Made by a program: the position numbers and the translations under genes. A DNA stretch of 64,000 bases, taken from NCBI RefSeq assembly GCF_017355935.1, contig NZ_JAFIQT010000007.1, positions 1 to 64,000 of the forward strand. Reading direction: 5' to 3'. The stretch comes from Telluribacter humicola (GTDB lineage: Bacteria > Bacteroidota > Bacteroidia > Cytophagales > Spirosomataceae). Of this stretch, positions 52,920 to 61,503 are shown piece by piece. Below the pieces are notes generated by a model. That model worked only from the letters and a program-made list of their open reading frames with translations. It was not told the DNA's origin and made no database searches. Position 1 is the first letter of the stretch. Every line of letters starts with the position of its first letter.

Positions 52920-53639
52920 ATGCCCGCTCAACAGACACCCACCACTACCCTCTACCTCATCCCTACTGTACTGGCCGAAGGTACTGCTCATCAGGTACTC
53001 AGCCCCCAGGTACTGGAGGTAATCAGGCAGGTAGACTACTTCTTTGTGGAGAATGTGCGCACGGCCCGTCGCTTTATCAGTAGCCTCAGGCTGGGTAAGG
53101 TCATTGATGAGCTGACATTTTTTGAGCTGACCAAAGATACTCCCAAATTTGATACGTATGAGCAACTCCGCCAGCTACCAGCTGGTAGTACGGCCGGTAT
53201 TATCTCCGAAGCGGGTTGTCCGGGTGTGGCCGATCCCGGCGCGGTAGCCGTGGGGCTGGCGCATCAGCTGGGATATACGGTAGTCCCGCTGGTGGGGCCT
53301 TCGTCCATCCTGCTGGCCCTGATGGCCTCGGGTATGAGCGGACAGTCCTTCGCTTTTCATGGGTACCTGCCCATTGATAAAGTACAGCGCCGCAAGACCA
53401 TCCAGCAACTGGAACGGGAAGCCAGCCAGCGCCACCAGACGCAGCTATTCATGGAGACTCCCTTCCGGAACAATCAACTGCTGGAAGCAGTCCTGGAGGC
53501 CTGCCACCCCGACACCCGCCTCTGTATAGCCTGCCACCTCACGGCTCCGGATGAGCTGATCCGGACTCTTCCGGTCAAGTCATGGAAGCAGCAAAAGCCG
53601 GATCTGCACAAGAAGCCGACTATCTTTATATTGGGCTAA
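52920..53639 (+). CDS. Tetrapyrrole-methylase-fold SAM methyltransferase (RsmI-like)
   Basis: This 239-residue protein belongs to the same fold family as RsmI, which 2'-O-methylates C1402 of 16S rRNA. It shows LYLIPTVLAEG at the N-terminus, FVENVRTARRFI, the loop ISEAGCPGVADPGA (in place of the usual SDAGTPxxSDPG) and VPLVGPSSILLALMASG. It is shorter than RsmI (about 280) and the motif differences suggest a paralogue with another target. The start MPAQQTP fits a -7 box upstream; a longer frame is not protein-like. Confidence 0.85.
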   Translation: MPAQQTPTTTLYLIPTVLAEGTAHQVLSPQVLEVIRQVDYFFVENVRTARRFISSLRLGKVIDELTFFELTKDTPKFDTYEQLRQLPAGSTAGIISEAGCPGVADPGAVAVGLAHQLGYTVVPLVGPSSILLALMASGMSGQSFAFHGYLPIDKVQRRKTIQQLEREASQRHQTQLFMETPFRNNQLLEAVLEACHPDTRLCIACHLTAPDELIRTLPVKSWKQQKPDLHKKPTIFILG

Positions 53640-53754
53640 TCTATTCGTTCACTATCACGTTCAGGTCCGATAGGACCACCTGTCGTAGCTGCTAAAGGAA
53701 TAGTATTTTAGGGATAATAAGGGTACTTAATATTTACCATTTAACCCTACAACT

Positions 53755-54462
53755 ATGAAGAACGTGAAGAAATGGATGTGGAGTAGCCCCCTGCTACTCT
53801 TGATGATTATAATAGCCTGCGCTCCCAAAGACAATGAGGTACCCGCCCAAATGGTGGTTTCCTCCGATTTTGAAAACGGCCCGGATGGCTGGACAGGCGG
53901 CTTTGCGGAGTACTCTACTTCTATGGACGGACGGATGGAGTTTGACCTGAGTCATTCTTCCTTGCCTGCCCCGCTGGACCAGGACCGGATGGCCCTGAAA
54001 ATAGAGGGCCGTAACCTGAGCGACAACTTATTTATGTTTATTAAAAAGAAGCTGACCGGCCTGGACCCTTCCCGTACCTACTCGGTATACTACGAAATAC
54101 AACTAGCCTCTGACTACGCCACTAATAGTGTGGGGATTGGCGGCTCACCGGCCACTTCGGTATTTCTGAAAGCGGGAGCCTCGCCCGACGAACCCGTGAA
54201 GTACCTGGAAGATAACTACTACATGATCAATATTGACAAGGGAGGCCAGTCCCAGGGTGGCAACGAAATGACGGTACTAGGCCATGTGGGAGCCGGTGAA
54301 GATGTGCAGGAGTATCAGATTATCGAACGTAGCAACGAACAAAATCCGGTACAGGTACAGCCCAATGCCAACGGCGAACTCTGGCTGGTAGTAGGTACTG
54401 ATTCGGGCTTTGAAGGAAAGACGATCCTCTACTACGACCAGGTTACGGCTATACTACGCTAA
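53755..54462 (+). CDS. Lipoprotein of the WTGGFxxYS family, paralogue 1
   Basis: The 235-residue lipoprotein (lipobox IIAC, Cys22) consists of one beta-sandwich-like domain: FENGPDGWTGGFAEYS, a central SVGIGGSPATSVFLKAGAS, and the C-terminal ANGELWLVVGTDSGFEGKTILYY. It is a clear paralogue of the gene at 55275-55976. The domain resembles carbohydrate-binding-like jelly rolls in strand pattern, and similar proteins seem common in Cytophagales, but no function is known to me. It is probably an outer-membrane or periplasmic lipoprotein. Confidence 0.72.
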   Translation: MKNVKKWMWSSPLLLLMIIIACAPKDNEVPAQMVVSSDFENGPDGWTGGFAEYSTSMDGRMEFDLSHSSLPAPLDQDRMALKIEGRNLSDNLFMFIKKKLTGLDPSRTYSVYYEIQLASDYATNSVGIGGSPATSVFLKAGASPDEPVKYLEDNYYMINIDKGGQSQGGNEMTVLGHVGAGEDVQEYQIIERSNEQNPVQVQPNANGELWLVVGTDSGFEGKTILYYDQVTAILR

Positions 54463-54512
54463 TCGTTACCGGGCGTATATATTTAAAAAAATACAGTCAG
54501 GAGTAAGCAAAA

Positions 54513-54559
54513 CCTGTAATCCTGGTGAACTGTCGGAGGATATTCATCAGGATTACAGG
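54513..54559. repeat. Perfect 12-bp inverted repeat built on AATCCTG
   Basis: Arms CCTGTAATCCTG (54513-54524) and CAGGATTACAGG (54548-54559) are perfectly complementary across a 23-base loop. They lie between the converging lipoprotein and YtxH genes. The hairpin has no T tract on either side, so it is not a classical terminator; it may be an interspersed palindromic repeat of the host genome or an RNA stabilising stem. Confidence 0.7.
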
Positions 54560-54581
54560 CCACTAATCTATGTCGGGTGGC

Positions 54582-54827
54582 TCAGGCGGTGGTATTTTCC
54601 AATTGACCTATCTCTGAGGTTACCGTATCATACACCGTCTCCACCTTACGCTTGATTTGCCTGACCGATCGGTCATATTCGTGCTGGAGGTCATCCAGCA
54701 AGTCCTCCCCTTTTTCTTTAATTCTTCGTCTGGTTCTCTGACCTTTTTCGGGAGCGACCAGTACTCCGATGGCTACTCCGGCCGCTGCGGCCAATGCTAT
54801 ACCTACTAGTATGTTACTTGTTTTCAT
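54582..54827 (-). CDS. YtxH domain protein
   Basis: The 81-residue protein has one N-terminal hydrophobic segment with small residues (MKTSNILVGIALAAAAGVAI) followed by VLVAPEKGQRTRRRIKEKG, the YtxH signature, and an amphipathic helical tail (DLQHEYDRSVRQIKRKVETVYD). Family members are small membrane-anchored stress-associated proteins of unknown mechanism. It sits on the opposite strand between the two paralogous lipoprotein genes. Confidence 0.88.
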   Translation of the reverse strand: MKTSNILVGIALAAAAGVAIGVLVAPEKGQRTRRRIKEKGEDLLDDLQHEYDRSVRQIKRKVETVYDTVTSEIGQLENTTA

Positions 54828-55274
54828 AGGAATAATCTGATTATGGTTTATGCGTATGATCGACTACAAATATCCGGTGCCGGTGCCGCGTTTCTGCTGA
54901 CGCCGGTTAGTTTACAAACTGATCTCCCTCAGCTTGTAGCATTACAGTTTCAGCGGCCAGCTAACTGCCACGATTAGCAGGGCGCGGTACTACTGCTGTT
55001 TGACCTGGTGTCATTAAGGATACTCCGCCGCTACCTGAGGCCATTTTCCCTCGCTACCTCCCAACTGCAATGAGTAATCCCGGAGGAGTTACCTTCCTGT
55101 TCCCCTTCTTTTACCGCCTAAAAATTTTGTCCTGCACCAGGTCAGATAGTCAACGTCTTATAAAATAGTGTAATTTTTTTTGACCTGCTATTCCAACCTC
55201 CCCCCTATGGTCCGAGTCTTTTAGGTAGTTCTTTAAATTTTTTAATAACCTAACTCAACAAACAACTCAACGCC
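54828..55274. other. Intergenic region with a split inverted repeat
   Basis: These 447 bases lie between the YtxH start (minus) and the second lipoprotein gene (plus). I see no gene. CAGGTCA (55138-55144) and TGACCTG (55181-55187) form a 7-base inverted repeat about 90-130 bases before the lipoprotein start and could be an operator or simple chance. The T-rich stretch before TGACCTG partly resembles a -7 box. Confidence 0.4.
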
Positions 55275-55976
55275 ATGAAGAAATGGATGTGGTTGGGCTT
55301 CACCGCCCTTGCAGTAGTAAGTCTATCAGCTTGTGACAACCAGGAAGACACAGTTGATGCCGAAAAAACAATTATTTCAGACTTTGAAACCGGTACAGAC
55401 GAATGGACCGGTGGATTTACCGATTACTCCACTGCGCAGGACTCCATCATGGAGTTCAAGCTGGAACGGGCTTCGCTTCCTACCGCCCTTGATGCCTCTA
55501 AGAAGGCCATGAAGATTGAAGGCATGAACCGCAGTGACGATATGTTTATGTTCCTGAAAAGAAAGGTAACCGGCCTCGATCCTAACCGTACCTACAAAGT
55601 ATCGTATGAGATCGACCTGGGTACCGACTACCCCGCCAACAGCGTAGGGATCGGTGGATCACCCGGTAGCTCGGTGTACCTGAAAGCCGGTGCTTCGCCC
55701 AATGAGCCCGTCAAGAAGCTGGAAGGCGACTTCTACACGGTGACCATTGACAAAGGCCAGCAGGCCAACGGCGGCAAAGAAATGGTCGTTATTGGCAACG
55801 TCAGCAACGGCGTGGAAGACTTTGTCTACAAGCTGGTAAAGCGTACTACCGGCGAGGTGCCTGTTTCGGTAAAGCCTAACGCCAACGGCGAGATCTGGCT
55901 GTGCGTAGGTACCGACTCCGGGTTCGAAGGAAAAACTACCCTGTATTACGATAAGATCAAAGCGGTGATCAAGTAG
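55275..55976 (+). CDS. Lipoprotein of the WTGGFxxYS family, paralogue 2
   Basis: The 233-residue lipoprotein (lipobox LSAC, Cys20) matches paralogue 1 along its length: FETGTDEWTGGFTDYS, SVGIGGSPGSSVYLKAGAS, VKPNANGEIWLCVGTDSGFEGKT, LYYDKIKAVIK. It is followed by a strong hairpin terminator. The region upstream is long (447 bases), suggesting its own regulation. The two copies differ in the VGxGxDVQEY/VSNGVEDF loop and in charge, as expected for divergence after duplication. No activity can be assigned. Confidence 0.75.
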   Translation: MKKWMWLGFTALAVVSLSACDNQEDTVDAEKTIISDFETGTDEWTGGFTDYSTAQDSIMEFKLERASLPTALDASKKAMKIEGMNRSDDMFMFLKRKVTGLDPNRTYKVSYEIDLGTDYPANSVGIGGSPGSSVYLKAGASPNEPVKKLEGDFYTVTIDKGQQANGGKEMVVIGNVSNGVEDFVYKLVKRTTGEVPVSVKPNANGEIWLCVGTDSGFEGKTTLYYDKIKAVIK

Positions 55977-55998
55977 TAAAAGCTACGCGGTACTGAAA

Positions 55999-56042
55999 GA
56001 GCCTCCCGGTAAGTGCTAAGCACCAGGCCGGGAGGCTCTCCT
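55999..56042. terminator. Bidirectional terminator
   Basis: GAGCCTCCCGG and CCGGGAGGCTC form a perfect 11-base stem around an 18-base loop, between the converging lipoprotein and aldehyde dehydrogenase genes. Confidence 0.85.
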
Positions 56043-56065
56043 TATTTAGAAAGTATTACGAAGTA

Positions 56066-57592
56066 CTAAATATCAAACTTAATCCCTTGTGCCAGAGGCA
56101 AAGTGGTACTATAGTTAATGGTATTGGTCTGCCGTCGCATGTAGGCGCGCCAGGCATCGGAGCCGGATTCGCGCCCGCCGCCGGAGTCTTTTTCTCCACC
56201 AAAGGCTCCGCCGATCTCCGCCCCGGAAGTCCCTATATTGACATTGGCAATGCCACAGTCGGAGCCGGCGTACGACAGGAACAGCTCCGACTCCCGCATG
56301 CTGAGGGTGAATATAGCCGAGGACAGTCCCTGCGGAACGCCATTCTGCAGCTCAATGGCCTCTTCAATGGTACTATACCGGATCAGGTACAGGATGGGGG
56401 CGAAAGTTTCGTGCTGCACGATGGCGTACTGATTCTCTACCTCGGCTATACAGGGTGTTACGTAGCAGCCTGACTCATAGCCCGCGCCTTCTAGTACCCG
56501 GGGCTCTACCACAAAGCGGCCTCCCGCTTTGTTAACTTCTTCCACCGCAGCCTGGTAGCCTTCTACGGCGGCTTTATCAATAAGGGGACCTACGTGATTG
56601 GTTTCATCCAGCGGATTTCCAATCCGAAGCTGGGAGTACGCCTTGGCTAGTCGCTGCTTCACCTCGTCATAGATACTCTCGTGGACAATGAGGCGCCGGG
56701 TAGAGGTACAACGCTGACCGGCCGTACCCACCGCGCCAAAGACGATACCCGGAATAGCTATGTTCAGATCGGCCGAGGGAGCTACGATGATGGCGTTGTT
56801 GCCACCCAGCTCCAGCAGGCTCCGTCCCAGGCGGCGCCCTACGGCTTCGCCCACGGCTTTGCCCATGCGGGTACTCCCTGTGGCAGATACCAGCGGTACT
56901 CGCGTATCCTCCGACAGCCACACGCCTACGTCACGACCACCCGTCACCAGGCAGGATACCCCTTCGGGTACCCCATTCCGGACCAGTACCTCCCGGATGA
57001 TATGCTGACAGGCCAGTGACGACAGAGGAGCTTTTTCGGAGGCTTTCCAAACGCACACATCGCCACACACCCAGGCCAGCATTGAGTTCCAGGACCAGAC
57101 GGCTACCGGAAAGTTAAAGGCGGATATGATACCTACTACCCCCAGCGGATGCCACTGCTCGTACATGCGGTGCAGGGGCCGCTCGCTGTGCATGGTCAGG
57201 CCATAGAGCTGCCGCGATAGCCCCACGGCAAAGTCACAGATGTCAATCATCTCCTGTACTTCGCCCATGCCCTCCTGCAGGCTCTTGCCCATTTCGTAGC
57301 TCACCAGAGTACCCAGCTCGCGCTTATAGGCACGCAACTGGTCTCCTATCTGCCGCACTACTTCACCCCGCTTGGGAGCCGGTAGTAACCGCCACTCTTT
57401 AAAGGCCGCCAGGGCTTGCTCGATTACGCGGTCGTAGTCTTCACGGCTGGCCTCTCTGACGCTGGCAATGAGCTGGCCATCCACGGGGGAATAAGATTTT
57501 ATCACAGCTCCGCCTCCTTCCCAGCTTTCCTGCCCGGTACTTACGCCCGCATTCTCGGACTTTATACCTAATTTATCCAGTATATCTTTCAT
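56066..57592 (-). CDS. amaB: L-aminoadipate-semialdehyde (piperideine-6-carboxylate) dehydrogenase-like
   Basis: This 508-residue NAD(P)-dependent aldehyde dehydrogenase resembles antiquitin/AmaB, which oxidises alpha-aminoadipate semialdehyde in lysine breakdown. Visible motifs are GIISAFNFPVAVWSWN, the SATGSTRMGKAV cofactor region, catalytic Glu in LLELGGNNAI (about 261) and Cys in GTAGQRCTSTRRL (about 295). The antiquitin assignment is strengthened by the saccharopine-dehydrogenase-like gene 51 bases upstream on the same strand. It is the second gene of that unit. Confidence 0.88.
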   Translation of the reverse strand: MKDILDKLGIKSENAGVSTGQESWEGGGAVIKSYSPVDGQLIASVREASREDYDRVIEQALAAFKEWRLLPAPKRGEVVRQIGDQLRAYKRELGTLVSYEMGKSLQEGMGEVQEMIDICDFAVGLSRQLYGLTMHSERPLHRMYEQWHPLGVVGIISAFNFPVAVWSWNSMLAWVCGDVCVWKASEKAPLSSLACQHIIREVLVRNGVPEGVSCLVTGGRDVGVWLSEDTRVPLVSATGSTRMGKAVGEAVGRRLGRSLLELGGNNAIIVAPSADLNIAIPGIVFGAVGTAGQRCTSTRRLIVHESIYDEVKQRLAKAYSQLRIGNPLDETNHVGPLIDKAAVEGYQAAVEEVNKAGGRFVVEPRVLEGAGYESGCYVTPCIAEVENQYAIVQHETFAPILYLIRYSTIEEAIELQNGVPQGLSSAIFTLSMRESELFLSYAGSDCGIANVNIGTSGAEIGGAFGGEKDSGGGRESGSDAWRAYMRRQTNTINYSTTLPLAQGIKFDI

Positions 57593-57643
57593 TGTAGTCT
57601 GTTGATAGCTAAATCTTAATTATTCAAAGTAGCAATCTATTGC

Positions 57644-58705
57644 TTACTCATGATCTACAAACAAGCTGCCGTTCTGAGTGGCCAGGAAGGCCTCCAGCGG
57701 TATATCCTCCTGCTTCAAAAAGCCCTGACGGGGCAGAGTACCCGCCGCGACCATCTCTACTACCGCCGCTATGGAGCCCGCCGTGGTCCAGGAGATAGCT
57801 CGCCAGCGTTGCCCGTCGATCTCGATGGGGTGGTAGGCCCGGTAGAATTCTTCACGCTCCAGGCGATCGCCCTTCCAGCCTTCTACTACGGCATACACGT
57901 ACACTACATCATCCTGCACGGGCGGCTTGGCTTCGGTCAGTATCTTTTCTACCAGTTCGCGCTGGTCTTTCAGGATCAGTTCGTACAGCATGAAGCGCAT
58001 CAGGCGGCAGTGACCGGGGTAGCGGATGGTCTTGTAGTTGAGGGTGTCGAGCCTGCCCTCGTAGGTTTCGCACATGGTACCCAGCCCACCGGAAGTACTA
58101 AATGCCTCGAACTCCTGTCCTTCGATATTAATCATCTCGATGCCTTCCAGCGAAGGTACCATCTTGCGTACCCCGTTATGGATCACTTCGGCATCGTTAA
58201 TATACTCATTGATTACTCCCGCCGGCGACCAGGTAAAGGAGTACCCCATCAATCCGTTGGGAAAGCGCGGAAGGGCGCCTACCCGTAGTTCAATATCACG
58301 CAGCTTGCTGAATCGCTTTGCCAGATCAGAACCTACTATACCGATCAGACCCGGTGCCAGGCCACACTGAGGGGCCATCACGCCTTTACTATCTTTGGCC
58401 ATTTCGCGCACGGCCGTTGTAGTAGGTACGTCTTCGGTTAGGTCGAAGTAGTGAATCCCTGCTTTGTAAGCTACCAGAGCAATCGGAAGGTTAAGGTTGT
58501 AAGGCATGCACGACACTACGGCGTCATACTCAGGAATAGTCTGCTCTAGGGTAGTCACATTAGTAACATCACCTTTGATAACGGGGAAACTTAATTCGGT
58601 AGCGGGCTGCGCTCTATCAAATCCGGTAACATCAAAATGCTTGGCCAGTAAGGTGCCTACCAATGAGCCGACCTTACCCATGCCAATGACAAGGATTTTT
58701 TTCAT
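57644..58705 (-). CDS. Saccharopine dehydrogenase-family protein
   Basis: The 353-residue protein has an N-terminal Rossmann motif (ILVIGMGKVGSLVGTLL), the conserved AVVSCMPYNLNLPIALVAYKAG, GIHYFDLTED, APQCGLAPGLIGIVGSDLA and the C-terminal domain with WSPAGVINEY. It resembles the bacterial lysine 6-dehydrogenase/saccharopine dehydrogenase C-terminal group. With the downstream aldehyde dehydrogenase it would take lysine or saccharopine to alpha-aminoadipate. It is shorter than yeast Lys9, so the direct lysine 6-dehydrogenase reaction is as likely as the saccharopine one. Confidence 0.85.
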   Translation of the reverse strand: MKKILVIGMGKVGSLVGTLLAKHFDVTGFDRAQPATELSFPVIKGDVTNVTTLEQTIPEYDAVVSCMPYNLNLPIALVAYKAGIHYFDLTEDVPTTTAVREMAKDSKGVMAPQCGLAPGLIGIVGSDLAKRFSKLRDIELRVGALPRFPNGLMGYSFTWSPAGVINEYINDAEVIHNGVRKMVPSLEGIEMINIEGQEFEAFSTSGGLGTMCETYEGRLDTLNYKTIRYPGHCRLMRFMLYELILKDQRELVEKILTEAKPPVQDDVVYVYAVVEGWKGDRLEREEFYRAYHPIEIDGQRWRAISWTTAGSIAAVVEMVAAGTLPRQGFLKQEDIPLEAFLATQNGSLFVDHE

Positions 58706-59012
58706 GATGAAGTACTTTATTTAAATGAATGTATGAGGTATGGTATAGAAATAACTACCCCCGAAAGAGGATGTTTTGATAGCCACTTTAAGGGAAAATG
58801 AATAATGGAATGACCAGAAGGGCCAAAAGGAGATACTATATAGCGGTACCAGGTACATGAGAACTCATGCTGCGAAGAAAGGCCATGCGGGCGAGCTGTA
58901 TGTTAATGACTGGATTCAAATCTTTTACAGCGGTTTGGGCAAATATATGTTTTCTTAACAATAAATATAATTTTGTATCTAATTTCCAGCACTGTACCCT
59001 TCTTTATACCGC
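58706..59012. other. Divergent intergenic region, partial promoter only
   Basis: This stretch separates the leftward lysine-catabolism unit from the rightward TonB receptor gene. On the plus strand TAATTTTG (58968-58975) fits the -7 consensus 38 bases before the receptor start, but the nearest TTTG is 30 bases upstream. A 33-codon open frame (58857 on, plus strand) is not supported as a gene. Nothing else is seen. Confidence 0.4.
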
Positions 59013-61454
59013 ATGAAAAACTTTTTACTTACTTCCCTTTTTATACTTGGCTATGCCTTCACCAGTACGGCTCAAATTACTCAGACTCTGCGTGGACGAG
59101 TCGTCGATAAAGAATCGCGCTTTCCTCTGACCGGAGCCACGGTACTGGTCGATGGTAGCTCGACACTAGGTACCATTACGGATACGGCCGGGGTGTTTAG
59201 GATCGTGAATGTACCTGTCGGGCGCCACAGTGTACGCTTTACGCTGGTAGGCTATAAAGATGTACTGCTGAATAATATAGTGCTGGATGCCGGGCGCGAA
59301 ACCATCCTGAACGTTGAGATGGAAGAAAGTATTACGGAGCTGACTGCAGTCACCGTCCGGGCACGTCGCAATGGCGAAGCTAGCAACGAAATGGCCATTG
59401 TATCAGCGAGGCAGTTTTCAGTGGAAGAAACCGAGCGCTACGCCGGAAGCCGGGGTGAACCCGCCCGTATGGCCTCTAACTTTGCGGGGGTACAAGGAGC
59501 TGATGATTCACGTAACGACATTGTGATCCGGGGAAATTCGCCATCTGGGGTACTGTGGCGTCTGGAAGGTGTAAGCATCCCCAACCCCAACCACTTCGCC
59601 ATAGCGGGTACTTCGGGCGGCCCGGTAAGTATTGTCAATAACCGCTACCTGGCTAACTCCGACTTTTTTACCGGCGCTTTCCCGGCTGAGTTTGGAAACT
59701 CTATCGCCGGTGCCTTCGACCTGAAGCTGCGCAACGGTAATAACCAGAAGCACGAGTTTATGGCTCAATTTGGCTTCCTGGGTACAGAGGGGATGGCTGA
59801 GGGTCCTATTTCCAAGAAATCAGGTTCATCGTACCTGGCCAGCTACCGCTATGCCAACCTGTGGCTATTCAGCAAGGCAGGTATTGACATAGGTACCCAG
59901 GCCGTACCTACCTACCAGGATGGTTTTTTCCGTCTTAACTTCCCTACCCGTAACGGCGGCAACGTAGCCCTCTGGGGCTTGGGAGGTACCAGTACCGTGA
60001 ATATCCTGATCAGCGATCAGAAGGCCGATGACCGCAATATATTCGGGCAGAACGACCGCGATCAGTACTACACCTCCAAAATGGGTGTCATGGGACTGAC
60101 CTATAACCAGCCATTGAGCCGGTCTACCTTCTTCCGGGCTACACTCGCGGTATCTAACAATACACAAGATGCCAACCACGACTACCTTTTCTTCCGGACA
60201 GATAGCCAGGGGCGTCCTGTGGTAGAGAACGAGCGGTTTGTGGTGGAACGGAAGGCTCCTATCCTTGACTATCTGTTTAGTGAGACGAAGGTATCAGCCG
60301 TTACCTCACTCAACCGTAAGTTCAGCGCCCGCTCTACTCTGAAGATCGGTATCAATGCGGATGTAATTAACTTCAAAGCGATGGATAGTACCCGTACATT
60401 CACCGACGTCACCAATACACAACTCGGCGACTGGCGCAGCCGCTGGAATACTAATGAGGCTTTTGTGATGCTACAGCCTTATATCCAGTGGAAGTACTTC
60501 CTGTCGGATAAGCTGACATTGAGCTTAGGGGCCAGCAGCCTGTACAACTCAATCAATACCAACAGCTTTTCGCCCTTTGAGCCCCGGGCCGGGCTCTCGT
60601 GGGACCTGCCTGACCGCCAGAAGCTGAGCTTTGCCACAGGACTGCACAGCCAGATGATGCCGACCTATACCTACTTCTACGGAGATGACCTCCGGTCCAG
60701 TACCAGCAAAGCTAAATTACCTAATCGGGACGTAGGGCTTACCAAGAGCTGGCACTGGGTAACCGGCTACAGTCGACTGCTGGGGCAGAACATGCGCCTG
60801 CTCGCCGAAGCCTACTACCAGCATTTGTTTGATGTACCTGTGGAGGCTTTACCAACAAGCTCTTTTTCTATCCTCAATACCGGCTCGGCCTTTACCCGCA
60901 TATTCCCTAACCAACTGGTCAACCAGGGCATTGGCCGCAACTATGGAGTAGAGCTGACGCTGGAGAAGTTTTTCAGCCAGGGGTACTACTTCCTTATCAC
61001 ATCTTCGGTATTTGACTCCAAGTACAGAGCCAATGATGGCGTATGGCGCAACACCGACTTCAACGGCCGCTATGCTTTTAATGCGTTGTTCTCAAAGGAG
61101 TTTGTGATCAGAGAGCGGTCCCGGCTCAATATAGGAGCTAAGTTCACCGCTATTGGCGGGCGCTGGTACGGCCCGGTAGATGAAGCGGCTTCACGGGCTC
61201 AGCAGGAGATTGTATATGAAGATGCCGGACGCAATACGCTGCAGTTTGCCCCCTACCGTCGCTTTGACATCAAGACTGAATACAAGATCAACCGGGCCGG
61301 ACTGACCCATACCATTGCCGTAGACCTGGTGAATGTACTGGGGATTCAGAACCTGCTGTCGCTGAGCTATGCTCCTCAGCCGGATGGCTCGTTTATCAAG
61401 CAGGAGTATCAGCTGGGCTTCCTGCCGGTGTTTTACTACCGTATAGACTTCTGA
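59013..61454 (+). CDS. TonB-dependent receptor with carboxypeptidase-like N-domain
   Basis: This 813-residue outer-membrane receptor has a signal peptide (about 1-20, ending FTSTAQ), a CarboxypepD_reg domain (about 25-110, LRGRVVDKESRFPLTGATVL) and a plug (about 125-240, with ERYAGSRGEPARMASNFAGVQG, RNDIVIRGNSPSGVLWRLEG and FPAEFGNSIAGAFDLKLRNG). The rest is barrel ending FLPVFYYRIDF. No SusD gene is adjacent. Ligand unknown. A hairpin terminator follows directly and separates it from the convergent sensor kinase gene. Confidence 0.92.
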   Translation: MKNFLLTSLFILGYAFTSTAQITQTLRGRVVDKESRFPLTGATVLVDGSSTLGTITDTAGVFRIVNVPVGRHSVRFTLVGYKDVLLNNIVLDAGRETILNVEMEESITELTAVTVRARRNGEASNEMAIVSARQFSVEETERYAGSRGEPARMASNFAGVQGADDSRNDIVIRGNSPSGVLWRLEGVSIPNPNHFAIAGTSGGPVSIVNNRYLANSDFFTGAFPAEFGNSIAGAFDLKLRNGNNQKHEFMAQFGFLGTEGMAEGPISKKSGSSYLASYRYANLWLFSKAGIDIGTQAVPTYQDGFFRLNFPTRNGGNVALWGLGGTSTVNILISDQKADDRNIFGQNDRDQYYTSKMGVMGLTYNQPLSRSTFFRATLAVSNNTQDANHDYLFFRTDSQGRPVVENERFVVERKAPILDYLFSETKVSAVTSLNRKFSARSTLKIGINADVINFKAMDSTRTFTDVTNTQLGDWRSRWNTNEAFVMLQPYIQWKYFLSDKLTLSLGASSLYNSINTNSFSPFEPRAGLSWDLPDRQKLSFATGLHSQMMPTYTYFYGDDLRSSTSKAKLPNRDVGLTKSWHWVTGYSRLLGQNMRLLAEAYYQHLFDVPVEALPTSSFSILNTGSAFTRIFPNQLVNQGIGRNYGVELTLEKFFSQGYYFLITSSVFDSKYRANDGVWRNTDFNGRYAFNALFSKEFVIRERSRLNIGAKFTAIGGRWYGPVDEAASRAQQEIVYEDAGRNTLQFAPYRRFDIKTEYKINRAGLTHTIAVDLVNVLGIQNLLSLSYAPQPDGSFIKQEYQLGFLPVFYYRIDF

Positions 61455-61470
61455 TCACTATAACTTTACA

Positions 61471-61503
61471 AGCTGCCTGGACTAACATCTGGTCTAGGCA
61501 GCT
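61471..61503. terminator. Terminator between receptor and kinase genes
   Basis: AGCTGCCTGGA pairs with TCTAGGCAGCT around a short loop, 17 bases after the receptor stop. It overlaps the last codons of the convergent sensor kinase gene. Confidence 0.65.

Noticed and set aside
57650-58288. 212-codon open frame on the plus strand
   Set aside because: It is antisense to the saccharopine-dehydrogenase-like gene.
58857-58958. 33-codon open frame (plus strand) before the TonB receptor gene
   Set aside because: Too short, no recognisable similarity, no conserved neighbour and no ribosome-binding evidence; left as intergenic.
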